Of a stretch of 17,652 nucleotides of DNA, positions 1 to 7,577 are shown one piece after another. Source of the stretch: Promethearchaeota archaeon. Lineage in GTDB: Archaea; Asgardarchaeota; Lokiarchaeia; Sigynarchaeales; SOKP01. A program made the position numbers and the translations under genes. The notes beneath the pieces were generated by a model. It worked only from the letters and a program-made list of their open reading frames with translations. It was not told where the DNA came from and did not search any database. Each line of letters begins with the position of its first letter. Positions within the stretch are counted from its first letter, which is position 1. The stretch is taken from assembly GCA_019058515.1 (NCBI GenBank), contig JAHPYY010000197.1:1-17652 (forward strand), in the 5' to 3' direction.

Positions 1-63
1 CTGCAAACATTTTTAGTAACGCTAAAAAAATCACGGGGGGTGATAGGTTAAGTAAGAAATTTC

Positions 64-117
64 GTCGGGTTTCCGACCACGGTTAAATAAAGATAAAAAA
101 ATAAATAATTAGATACT
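64..117 (-). terminator. Likely terminator of the ABC transporter operon
   Basis: Read on the minus strand, the sequence just after the ATPase stop codon is very T-rich (about 82-117, including a run of seven T). It is followed by a small hairpin with arms GTCGG/CCGAC at 64-68 and 73-77. T-rich tracts are the usual archaeal termination signal; the hairpin is short and may be incidental. No gene is convincing in 1-131. Confidence 0.35.
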
Positions 118-131
118 CAGGAAAAAAAAGC

Positions 132-1478
132 TTAAGATTTAGGTTTTATTCGTTTCTCCGACTCTTTTTCGAAAAAGTGAATGTATTTTTCGTTAAATGA
201 AACGAAAATATCACTATGAACTTGTAAATCAGTTAAACCTTCCATTTTAACGATCATGTAGTAGTCCTCGGTAAAATCTATGTATATGTAGGTATCAGAG
301 CCAATAGGTTCAATAACGCCGATATTAACTTTATAGTGATTAACTCCATCATCATTCGGTTTGACTCGTATATCTTCAGGGCGAATTCCTAAAATGACCT
401 CTTTGCCATCGTAGTCTTTTAAGTTCGAGTATCGATCAGGAATCTCATATTCAAGGGCAATACTACTAAATATCACTTTACCATTTTTGCTTTCAACCTT
501 ACCATTAATAAAATTCATTGAAGGAGAACCAATGAATCCTGCTACGAATTTATTTAATGGCTCTAAATATACTTCGTTTGGTCTTCCAACCTGTTGTAGA
601 ACCCCTTCGTTTAAAATCGCAATTCTATGGCCTAAAGTCATTGCCTCTATTTGGTCGTGTGTTACATACATCGTAGTAACTCCCAGCTTGTGGCTTAACC
701 TTTGTAATTCTGCGCGCATTTGAACTCTTAGCTTAGCGTCTAAATTAGAGAGAGGTTCGTCAAGTAGAAATACTTTTGGATTTCGGACGATAGCTCGTCC
801 GAGGGCTACCCGCTGTCGTTGTCCTCCGCTTAGCTGTTTGGGTTTTTTTACTAATTGCTGATCGATATTAAGCAATTTGGCGGCATTTTTAACTTTTTCT
901 TCGATTTCTGCCTCAACTTCTTCGTGAACTTTAATGCTATTAATCTTTTTAGCAAAGAACGATATAACTCTGTTTCTAATTGATTTTCTCACTTCACCAT
1001 ATAAAGCAAGAATTGCAAGGTAACTTATCAATCCTGCAATTAGAATTGTGATTCCAATTGATTGAAAGAGAAAAGATATTAAAAGTCCAGCCAAGAGAAT
1101 TGCGAGTATTGGAAGTAGGTAAGTTATCGTCATTATAATTGAAATGAGCAGTTTACCCGACGATTTTGCTCTTGCTCTTAATCCGAAAGCAAGATTATTG
1201 TACACATTATAATGAGGATATAATGCATAGCTTTGAAATACCATGGCAATTTCTCTATCTTTAGGTTCAACGGTATTTACTACTTTTTCACCAATTTTAA
1301 TGGAACCTTCAGTTATATCGTCAAGTCCCGCTAACATTCGAAGCGTTGTGGTTTTTCCACATCCAGATGGTCCAACTAAGCATAGGAACTCGTGATCATT
1401 TATTTCTAAATTAAAATCTTTTACTGCGGTAAAATTTCCAAATCGTTTGGTTACATTTTCAAATACTACTTTTGCCAT
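132..1478 (-). CDS. MalK/UgpC-type sugar ABC transporter ATPase with an inserted membrane hairpin
   Basis: This is the ATP-hydrolysing subunit of a carbohydrate importer, 448 residues. Visible motifs are Walker A GPSGCGKTT (residues 36-44), Q-loop Q82, signature LSGGQ (216-220), Walker B VFLLDEP (236-242), the H-loop His in VTHDQ (about 274), and a C-terminal TOBE/MalK regulatory region (about 320-440). It is longer than the usual 360-380 residues because about 80 extra residues (about 104-186) sit between the Q-loop and the signature motif. These contain two strongly hydrophobic stretches (about 110-138 and 141-160) followed by a basic, then charged helical linker. The reading frame is continuous through the insert and all catalytic motifs are intact, so the gene is not broken. 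An AAGGAGG ribosome binding site (1487-1493) overlaps the stop codon of the permease gene upstream and supports the ATG at 1478. It is the last gene of the operon. Family assignment is secure; the sugar is unknown. Confidence 0.93.
   Translation of the reverse strand: MAKVVFENVTKRFGNFTAVKDFNLEINDHEFLCLVGPSGCGKTTTLRMLAGLDDITEGSIKIGEKVVNTVEPKDREIAMVFQSYALYPHYNVYNNLAFGLRARAKSSGKLLISIIMTITYLLPILAILLAGLLISFLFQSIGITILIAGLISYLAILALYGEVRKSIRNRVISFFAKKINSIKVHEEVEAEIEEKVKNAAKLLNIDQQLVKKPKQLSGGQRQRVALGRAIVRNPKVFLLDEPLSNLDAKLRVQMRAELQRLSHKLGVTTMYVTHDQIEAMTLGHRIAILNEGVLQQVGRPNEVYLEPLNKFVAGFIGSPSMNFINGKVESKNGKVIFSSIALEYEIPDRYSNLKDYDGKEVILGIRPEDIRVKPNDDGVNHYKVNIGVIEPIGSDTYIYIDFTEDYYMIVKMEGLTDLQVHSDIFVSFNEKYIHFFEKESEKRIKPKS
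921..1166 (-). other. Membrane-hairpin insertion inside the ABC ATPase
   Basis: This segment encodes residues about 105-186 of the ATPase: a basic entry (KSSGK), two hydrophobic stretches long enough to span a membrane, a basic stretch with several Lys and Arg, then an acidic amphipathic helix leading back to the family sequence at KLLNID. Ordinary MalK proteins have only about 20 residues at this place, in the helical subdomain that docks onto the permease coupling helices. There are no intein splice residues and no stop codon. Confidence 0.75.
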
Positions 1479-1491
1479 TTTATTTTCCTCC

Positions 1492-3066
1492 TTATTTAAT
1501 TCCTCCAGCTATTACTCCAGATACAAGCTGAGATTGTAAGATCATATAGAATACTACGACTGGTGCCGCTACTATTATTGAATATGGAGTAAGTAACTCG
1601 TAAAAAGTTGGATTATCAGGAGCGTTTAAATTTTGATAGTTATAAAATAGAAGCGGTAATGTCCCTAGAGGACTCGATTCTCCTATGAATGTCCGCGCAA
1701 GTACAAATTCTTGCCAAGCTGATAAGAATGTATATACCATTACTGCGACCATACCTGCTTTTGCCAAAGGAATAGCAATTCTTATGAATGTAGCGAATTT
1801 ACCATACCCATCAATTAGCGCGGCTTCTTCGATATCTACGGGGATAGTCTCAAAATAGCCTTTCATCATCCAAACACAATAAGCAGTAGCACCAGTAGCC
1901 ATAACTAATAACAGACCTATTAAAACATAATCAGTACCTATGAATCCTAAGTCGCTAAGAATGATGTACTGCGGTATTAATAGAATTATTGCAGGAAACA
2001 TTTGAGTCGAAAGTACAACAAAAGTTAAAACAGATTTTCCTCTGAACTTGAATCGCGACAATGCGTACCCAGATGATAGTGCAAGCACTAATCCTATAAA
2101 ACTAGTACCAAAGCTTAAAAAAAGACTATTTAAGAGAGAAGTGCTAAAAGCAGGTTCATCAACCGAGATGGCAAACATTACTGAGGAATAGTTAACAATC
2201 AAAGATCTTAGTGGGTCACTCGGTAATCCCGTACCAATTTCTCCGGGTGCTGAAATAGAAGCAATCACCGCCAAAGCTAATGGAAAGATTGTAAAAATCA
2301 AATATATAAATAAGATAATGTAAAACGGTAAGTTTTTCAAAATTGAGAGTACAGTTGATTTTATAGAAGTCTTTACACCTGATTCTAGTCTTTTTGACTC
2401 AGTTAAGAACTCGTCCTTAAGTTTAAAAGCGTTTCGTTTCACATAAACAATAACGACTAAAATTACCAATAGAATCGTCATTATTATGAAAAATGTGAAT
2501 GTTAATGCTTCGATTATGGGAGAAATTGCCGCTAGATCAATTCTAATCCAATCGTTTCCAGACACATCTTCGATAAATTCTTGGGTAACAGGATCATATA
2601 TTCTTATACCAGGAAAGCTCGCGATTATCGGTACACTATTGAATATCCAAAAAGATGTAACTCCAGATGCCAAACTAAGTAATGTATTGATCATTAACAA
2701 CGTCCTTGAAGTTTTAAACCAACTTTTTTTGATGAGATAGTGGAAAATCATTACGATTGTGCAAACAAGAAATAAAATGTTCCCAAATATAAATATTCCG
2801 AAATTCTGCAATAACAAATGGGTTAATTCTGGCAACGGTATAGTGCGATATATAGGATCTGCGTTACGCCATTGAGAACCTGTAGAATACACAATCCGGT
2901 TCCATAATATCGTCTCTGTTTCCCAGAATCCAAGAAAAATGCATGTAAAGCTGAAAAACGATAACAGCAATAAGAGATAGTCCCAGTTCTTAAAAGTAAT
3001 AGTAAACATTTTGTCTTTTTTCGAAACAATTTTGAATTCTTCTACACTAATAGTTTCTTCTTTCAT
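1492..3066 (-). CDS. MalG-type sugar ABC permease with an N-terminal membrane extension
   Basis: This is one of the two membrane subunits of the sugar importer. The canonical MalG/binding-protein-dependent permease module occupies residues about 240-524 and carries the EAA coupling motif (EEAALIDGYGKFATFIRIAI, about 413-432) followed by IPLAKAG. It ends with the typical SGVIAGGIK tail. At 524 residues it is nearly twice the usual 270-300, because about 235 residues precede the canonical first helix. They contain roughly four hydrophobic segments (about 29-48, 86-112, 121-143, 180-208) separated by polar loops. The ATG at 3066 is preceded by a GGAAGAG-like site, and the gene lies 10 bp after the MalF-like gene and 13 bp before the ATPase. 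The function of the extension is unknown. Confidence 0.9.
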   Translation of the reverse strand: MKEETISVEEFKIVSKKDKMFTITFKNWDYLLLLLSFFSFTCIFLGFWETETILWNRIVYSTGSQWRNADPIYRTIPLPELTHLLLQNFGIFIFGNILFLVCTIVMIFHYLIKKSWFKTSRTLLMINTLLSLASGVTSFWIFNSVPIIASFPGIRIYDPVTQEFIEDVSGNDWIRIDLAAISPIIEALTFTFFIIMTILLVILVVIVYVKRNAFKLKDEFLTESKRLESGVKTSIKSTVLSILKNLPFYIILFIYLIFTIFPLALAVIASISAPGEIGTGLPSDPLRSLIVNYSSVMFAISVDEPAFSTSLLNSLFLSFGTSFIGLVLALSSGYALSRFKFRGKSVLTFVVLSTQMFPAIILLIPQYIILSDLGFIGTDYVLIGLLLVMATGATAYCVWMMKGYFETIPVDIEEAALIDGYGKFATFIRIAIPLAKAGMVAVMVYTFLSAWQEFVLARTFIGESSPLGTLPLLFYNYQNLNAPDNPTFYELLTPYSIIVAAPVVVFYMILQSQLVSGVIAGGIK

Positions 3067-3076
3067 TATTCTCTTC

Positions 3077-4675
3077 CTATTCCTCCAAAAGTTGTTCAGT
3101 TTTCAAAAATCGTCGATATACGAGACTAAATGATATTAGAATGAGAAATACTGTAAATGCCAGCGCACTCGCTTCTGAATATTGGTTTTGAGAAAATCTA
3201 TTATAAATGAATGTCACGAAAATATCGTAATATATGGCATTACCTAAACCTGTTTGATTCTGTGTTAAAATGTACACCACATTAAACAACTTGAATGTCC
3301 AAATTATCCCTAAGAGAGAAACAGTCAAAAGAGTTGGTTTTAGTAAAGGTAATGTTATCTTTTTGAATTGAGCCCATTCCGTTAATCCATCAATCATAGC
3401 CGCTTCGTAAAGTTCTTTTGGTATTGATTGAAGAGTTGCTAAAAACGAAAGCATCATAAATGGTACACCTAACCAGACATTTATTAAAATTGCCGAAAAG
3501 GTTATCATTTTTAGACGCATACCAATGTCTTTAGGTCCAAAGATATAGACATCGTCAGTGTACCAGAATGTCGAAGAAATTTGTGGGATATCGATAAGTT
3601 TGTACCCGATAAAGCTCACTAATTCAAGTGGACGAAGCAACAATATAAATAGTTCGTTAACAAGAAACGCCAATCCTAATCCACCTAGTCCTAGTACAAG
3701 CAACAAGAGTGGCTTTAAAGAAGAACCAACTTTCTTCGAAAGGAATTTATATGAGTAAGATAAAGTTGCAAAAACGAGGATAATAGTTATTACTATACTT
3801 ATCAAATTTCCAATCGTAAATGCATAACTTGGGCCTAATAGCTCTGTATTTGATCCAAGTATCCCTAGATCTTTATCGAACACCAAAGCTCTCCACATCA
3901 AGGTAGATACAAACGAAGGAACTGCCCAAGGTAAAATGAATATAGCTCGGAAAAGTCCACGACCTATAAACTCTCGATTCAACAGAATTGCTAATGTGAT
4001 GCCCAAAATGATGTGTATGAAAGTACAAGTTAGCGTCCAAAACAAAGTATTAAACAAAATTCGTAAAAAATTTATATCTGGGTCAGTTAAAACTTCTCTA
4101 TATTCGTCCCATGGGACTTGTACAAAAAATCCTGCAAAGTATGATATCCATTGTAAAATGTAATCAATGAGATATATTAAAAGTGGGGCAATTACTAGTA
4201 TTGTAAGAGGAGCTATAGCTAATCCAAGTAAGAACGCCACAAATATTCTTAATAATTTACTGTCTTTAAGCCGTTTGAATCTAATTAGTTTTTTGTAAGA
4301 AAATCTCGTGTATGCGATTGTAAGTATGGCAATTATTAAAGTCACCAATCCGTCTATTAGGAATATTCCTGGATTGTATCTATCTACTCGATAGAAAAAG
4401 TCGCTGAAACCTATTCCCGCCAAGTTTTCAAAATTAGTGTAATAATAGATAGAGTTTCGCAACTCTAGAACGGTTGGATTTTTGAATATACTAACGATGA
4501 ATGAAAACACTATAGGGTAGAACACAAAAAGAATTAACGATGTGTAGGCAGGAACGAGAAACAGTAGTTTTCGGATTGATTCTTTAACTGATTTTTTTTT
4601 TTTAGTCTTCGAATGCCTTTTTTTAACTGGTGTGATAGGTTCTTCTAAAGTTTGTTCAATAGCCAAAAATTTCAC
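3077..4675 (-). CDS. MalF-type sugar ABC permease with extra membrane segments
   Basis: This is the second permease subunit. The N-terminus is basic and cytoplasmic (residues 18-36, Lys-rich), followed by a first helix (about 37-63). The permease core begins near NFLRILFNT (about 202) and carries the EAA motif (ELYEAAMIDGLTEWAQFKKI, about 421-440) followed by TLPLLKP. Compared with typical archaeal MalF proteins (about 290-320 residues), this one has 532. Hydrophobic segments appear to be inserted between helix 1 and the core (about 104-123 and 142-182) and again in the middle (about 286-309 and 321-350). The start is uncertain. The upstream GTG at 4675 shares its first base with the GGAG ribosome binding site, so the TTG at 4666-4664 (8 nt spacing) is the more likely initiator. 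The gene follows the binding-protein gene after a 75-bp gap holding a hairpin and U-tract. The substrate is probably a sugar or oligosaccharide, by family only. Confidence 0.9.
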   Translation of the reverse strand: MKFLAIEQTLEEPITPVKKRHSKTKKKKSVKESIRKLLFLVPAYTSLILFVFYPIVFSFIVSIFKNPTVLELRNSIYYYTNFENLAGIGFSDFFYRVDRYNPGIFLIDGLVTLIIAILTIAYTRFSYKKLIRFKRLKDSKLLRIFVAFLLGLAIAPLTILVIAPLLIYLIDYILQWISYFAGFFVQVPWDEYREVLTDPDINFLRILFNTLFWTLTCTFIHIILGITLAILLNREFIGRGLFRAIFILPWAVPSFVSTLMWRALVFDKDLGILGSNTELLGPSYAFTIGNLISIVITIILVFATLSYSYKFLSKKVGSSLKPLLLLVLGLGGLGLAFLVNELFILLLRPLELVSFIGYKLIDIPQISSTFWYTDDVYIFGPKDIGMRLKMITFSAILINVWLGVPFMMLSFLATLQSIPKELYEAAMIDGLTEWAQFKKITLPLLKPTLLTVSLLGIIWTFKLFNVVYILTQNQTGLGNAIYYDIFVTFIYNRFSQNQYSEASALAFTVFLILISFSLVYRRFLKTEQLLEE

Positions 4676-4680
4676 TCCTT
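4664..4680 (-). promoter_or_regulatory. Ribosome binding site favouring a TTG start for the MalF-like gene
   Basis: On the minus strand AAGGAG occupies 4680-4675. The GTG at 4675-4673 overlaps this site and cannot easily be its target. The TTG at 4666-4664 lies 8 nt downstream, a normal spacing, so the protein probably begins three residues later than the longest reading frame. Confidence 0.55.
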
Positions 4681-4706
4681 TTTTATACTTACTTTAAAAT
4701 TATAAA

Positions 4707-4730
4707 AGAAAAAAAATAGTATTTTATACT
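4707..4730 (-). terminator. Hairpin and U-tract between binding-protein and permease genes
   Basis: On the minus strand AGTAT-AAA-ATACT (4730-4718) is followed almost at once by a run of eight T (about 4716-4709). It lies 20 bp after the binding-protein stop codon and about 35 bp before the permease start. This fits partial termination or an RNA-processing boundary that would give more binding protein than permease. The stem is only 5 bp and AT-rich, so the call is tentative. Confidence 0.4.
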
Positions 4731-4750
4731 TTATGTTTTATGCTTTATAA

Positions 4751-6208
4751 TTATTTTCTCATCTTCTTCTTAAGCAACATAATGATTCCGATTGTACCAA
4801 TGAACATCGAGGCAAGAACTAATGGTATCTCAAATCCAGGAATTGGAGGCGCAGGAGGAACTGGAGGGTCTCCAGAAGTTACATCTGCTGTTGCTGGGAG
4901 GATGTCTGCCCAGAGGTCAATGGTATCAGAGATGCATGTGTCTACAGTTATATCTCCTTTTAAGTATTCGTCGATTTTGTTTCCAAAAGCTGTTTCCATT
5001 TGACCATAATAAGGAGAGGAAGCCAATTGAAACGCGTTTAAAGCCTGCTCGTAATACGCTCTCACATATGGGTATGAATCAGCATTCGTAACATCGGTAC
5101 GAGACATAACACTTTTTCTTGCTGGAACATGATAGTTGCTAATTGCGCTTTGAGCCATCATATCGGCCGAAGACAAAAACTTTATGAATTTCACTGCAGC
5201 TGTATATTCGGTATCAGAAGCTTGACTAGAGATAGTATAGTATTGTCCTCCAATTATCGCTCCGTAATCACCAGCTTCATCGTGTGGGAGTTGCATAAAT
5301 CCTAAATTTTCTCCTCCATTGAACAAAGCTTGGCTTTCTACAAGATCGGTAAGGTCCCATGGTCCAGTCGCAATCATTGCAACTTTACCACTTCTGAAAT
5401 CACCACCAAAATATGACCATCCTTGTTCAGTCCAAGGGGGCGTCCACGAACTATCTGTAACTTGCTTTAAATATTCTAATGCTGCTTTTGACGCAGCACT
5501 ATCAACCGTGACGTGCGCTTGATCAAATATATTATTTTCAACAAACGCAGCTCCCATTCCGTAATAATAAGGCTGAGCGGAGAAGAATAAACCTGCAAGC
5601 GAAAGAGGGTACTCACCGGCGGGCAAAGCTGTATCTAAAGTATCCATAAGGGTTCCAAATTGTGCCCAAGTAAGGGAAGTTTCGAATGTGTAGTCATTAA
5701 CACTGAGCCCTGCTTCAATAAACATCTCCTTATTGTATACAAATGTTGGACAATCGATGCTCTGAGGGAACGCCCAGAATTTTTGATCGTAAGACGATAA
5801 TTTTCGAGAAGCATCAATGAAATCGTTATAATCTTCATACGTCCATTCAGCTGTGAGATCCATAATTAAACCATCTTTTGCAAACCTCACTACATCATCT
5901 CTGGGAGTTCTTAGAACTTGTGGCTCGTTTGCAGCTGCAAACGCAGTAGCGAATTCATCCCCAACTCCAAAAAATCCTTTTTGTTCAGCTGTAATGGCAA
6001 TGTCCGGATTAGCCGCTTCGAATGCAGCGACCTTAGCAAGTAATCCTGGTTTCTCTGCATCGTTTTCTGTATACCAAAAAGTTAATGTAACAGTTTGTGC
6101 AGGCTTTGGCGCCGCAAGTGCGAAGGACATCAATGGAACACTTAAACTGAAACCTAATAGTAGTATAATTAACGCTCTAAAATTTCTACTTTTCATTTTT
6201 TTAAGCAC
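4751..6208 (-). CDS. MalE-type sugar-binding lipoprotein-like protein, C-terminally membrane-anchored
   Basis: This is the extracellular solute-binding protein of the importer (bacterial family 1/MalE-like fold). It has a positively charged signal peptide (residues 1-33, hydrophobic core about 12-31, ending near ALAAP). The mature part starts TVTLTFWYTEND, typical of family-1 sugar binders. Later family features are a segment reading GKVAMIATGPWDL (about 275-286) and a KFIKFLSS segment (340-347). The C-terminus has a Pro-rich linker (449-456), an IPGFE motif (456-460), a hydrophobic helix (about 461-479) and a KKKMRK tail, so the protein is likely held on the outer face of the cytoplasmic membrane. 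This tail resembles archaeal PGF-type sorting or anchor signals. The longest frame starts with GTG at 6208; an ATG at 6196 (residue 5) is an equally good start and neither has a clear ribosome binding site. It is the first gene of the operon. Confidence 0.9.
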   Translation of the reverse strand: MLKKMKSRNFRALIILLLGFSLSVPLMSFALAAPKPAQTVTLTFWYTENDAEKPGLLAKVAAFEAANPDIAITAEQKGFFGVGDEFATAFAAANEPQVLRTPRDDVVRFAKDGLIMDLTAEWTYEDYNDFIDASRKLSSYDQKFWAFPQSIDCPTFVYNKEMFIEAGLSVNDYTFETSLTWAQFGTLMDTLDTALPAGEYPLSLAGLFFSAQPYYYGMGAAFVENNIFDQAHVTVDSAASKAALEYLKQVTDSSWTPPWTEQGWSYFGGDFRSGKVAMIATGPWDLTDLVESQALFNGGENLGFMQLPHDEAGDYGAIIGGQYYTISSQASDTEYTAAVKFIKFLSSADMMAQSAISNYHVPARKSVMSRTDVTNADSYPYVRAYYEQALNAFQLASSPYYGQMETAFGNKIDEYLKGDITVDTCISDTIDLWADILPATADVTSGDPPVPPAPPIPGFEIPLVLASMFIGTIGIIMLLKKKMRK

Positions 6209-6222
6209 TCTAAACTCTTTTT

Positions 6223-6276
6223 TTTATCGAGATTTTTTTTTATAGATTGACTTTTTTAAAGTCTGCTCTCGATAAA
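6223..6276 (-). promoter_or_regulatory. Promoter/operator of the sugar ABC operon with nested inverted repeats
   Basis: A perfect 10-bp inverted repeat (TTTATCGAGA at 6223-6232 on the plus strand, TCTCGATAAA at 6267-6276) encloses a second palindrome, GACTTT-TTT-AAAGTC (6249-6263). Between them, on the minus strand, is a TATA-like CTATAAAAAAA (about 6246-6236). That would place transcription start near 6215, a few bases before the GTG start. The layout suits a repressor operator straddling the TATA box, as for archaeal sugar regulators, or a 5' leader stem. No regulator gene is adjacent apart from the histidine kinase. Confidence 0.5.
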
Positions 6277-6415
6277 ATTATTCAAGGGAATTAACTATTT
6301 AATAATTCTACCTATTAAATATTAAAAGTCGTAGGAAACGCCTTTTTAAATTTTAAAATAACTGTGTCATATACTCAAGTTGATAAATACTTAATATCGA
6401 ATGTCCAAGTTCTTC

Positions 6416-7546
6416 TTAATATTTGACATCATCCAAAGGAATTTTGATTACGACCGCAGGATTTGGATCATTTTCCAACTTAATATCCCAGGAATGAGCA
6501 GTTATTATGCGTTTAATTATTTGTAAGCCTAATCCTTGACTATTAGAGTCGAAAGTATTAAAATGGTTATTGAACTTGTCTAAAATCTTTTTTGGAAAAG
6601 GTAAGCCATCGTTTTCTAAATAATAATAGCACATTCCCTCGACTTTTTCAGAATATATCTTTAAGTTCTTTGGTTTCCCGTGTATTATAGCGTTTTCAAT
6701 TACATTTTTCCACACTTGATATAAACGGCGATTATCCGCCATAATTGAAGAGGGTAAAACTCCATATGTTACATTAATTCCTTCTGGGATCATCAAGTCA
6801 ACAATGTTTTTTGAAAATACAAGTAAATCAATTTTCTCCTTCTTATCAATAAGTTTACCTGAGTCTGCTAGTTTTAAAGAGGATTCTAATAATTTGTTTA
6901 TGTGTTTTACTTGGTCGATAATAATCTGCGGATATTTCCTGTCTAGTTTTTCTTTCATTAATTGAGCGTAACCTGCAATAGAAGAGAGATATGTTCGGAT
7001 ATCGTGAACCATTATATGAGCAAAATTGCTTAACTCATTTTTTTGTTTTTTGAGTTCCTCTTCCATCTTAACCTTTTGAGATATAATCTCGCGGAAAGGA
7101 TTGATTATTCGTTTACTTGTAAAATAAACGGTAATATTAAGCATTGAAATGATATTTAGCAAACCAATAAAAACAGCCATTACAAGAAAAGGTATATTTG
7201 ATCTTAAAACTCCCCAATTTGGTGTCAATTTCGTCATCAACGAGGCAAACAAACCGGAAAATCCTGCAAAAATAGCGAGAATTAAGTATAAATTTCTCTG
7301 AAATTTTAATTTGATAAAGATACGAGTAAAAATCCAATATGGAACAAATAGAATAAGCGCGTAAAAGAACTCAATAATCATGATTTGAAACAAAGTTTCA
7401 TCTAAAAGATAGAGATGTAACCAAAAAATAACTGAAGTTAGGATGTAAACTATTATTGAAACGATATTTATGAAATTGAGCTGTCTCAAAGCCAAAAACC
7501 TTGAAAGTTTGTCAAAATGCTTTTTAAGTTTGGCTCTCGTAATCAT
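6416..7546 (-). CDS. Membrane sensor histidine kinase
   Basis: This is a two-component-type kinase of 376 residues. The N-terminal half has about four membrane helices (about 25-48, 55-78, 86-105, 117-141) with very short loops, so no large extracellular sensor domain. A basic, coiled-coil-like linker (about 150-173) leads to the dimerisation helix with the phospho-acceptor H181 in MVHDIRTYLSSIAGYAQL. The ATPase part shows the N-box (NVIENAIIHG, 281-290), a G1-like box (ENDGLPFP, 311-318) and the G2 box QGLGL (337-341), ending with the usual I-K-I-P-L strand. All catalytic boxes are present, so it is probably active. No response regulator is visible here. It lies 207 bp upstream of the sugar transporter operon on the same strand, and its start is 31 bp after the end of a symporter remnant. 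Control of the transporter is possible but unproven. Confidence 0.88.
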   Translation of the reverse strand: MITRAKLKKHFDKLSRFLALRQLNFINIVSIIVYILTSVIFWLHLYLLDETLFQIMIIEFFYALILFVPYWIFTRIFIKLKFQRNLYLILAIFAGFSGLFASLMTKLTPNWGVLRSNIPFLVMAVFIGLLNIISMLNITVYFTSKRIINPFREIISQKVKMEEELKKQKNELSNFAHIMVHDIRTYLSSIAGYAQLMKEKLDRKYPQIIIDQVKHINKLLESSLKLADSGKLIDKKEKIDLLVFSKNIVDLMIPEGINVTYGVLPSSIMADNRRLYQVWKNVIENAIIHGKPKNLKIYSEKVEGMCYYYLENDGLPFPKKILDKFNNHFNTFDSNSQGLGLQIIKRIITAHSWDIKLENDPNPAVVIKIPLDDVKY

Positions 7547-7577
7547 GTCATTTTTCTAATTTTGTATAACGATTGTT

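Noticed and set aside
1..51. Possible C-terminal end of a plus-strand gene at the left edge
   Set aside because: Only 16 codons are open, with no recognisable family and no support from composition.
921..1166. The ATPase insert as an intein, intron or frameshift artefact
   Set aside because: It is too short for an intein, lacks splice-junction residues, is not at a catalytic motif, and the frame and family sequence continue cleanly on both sides.
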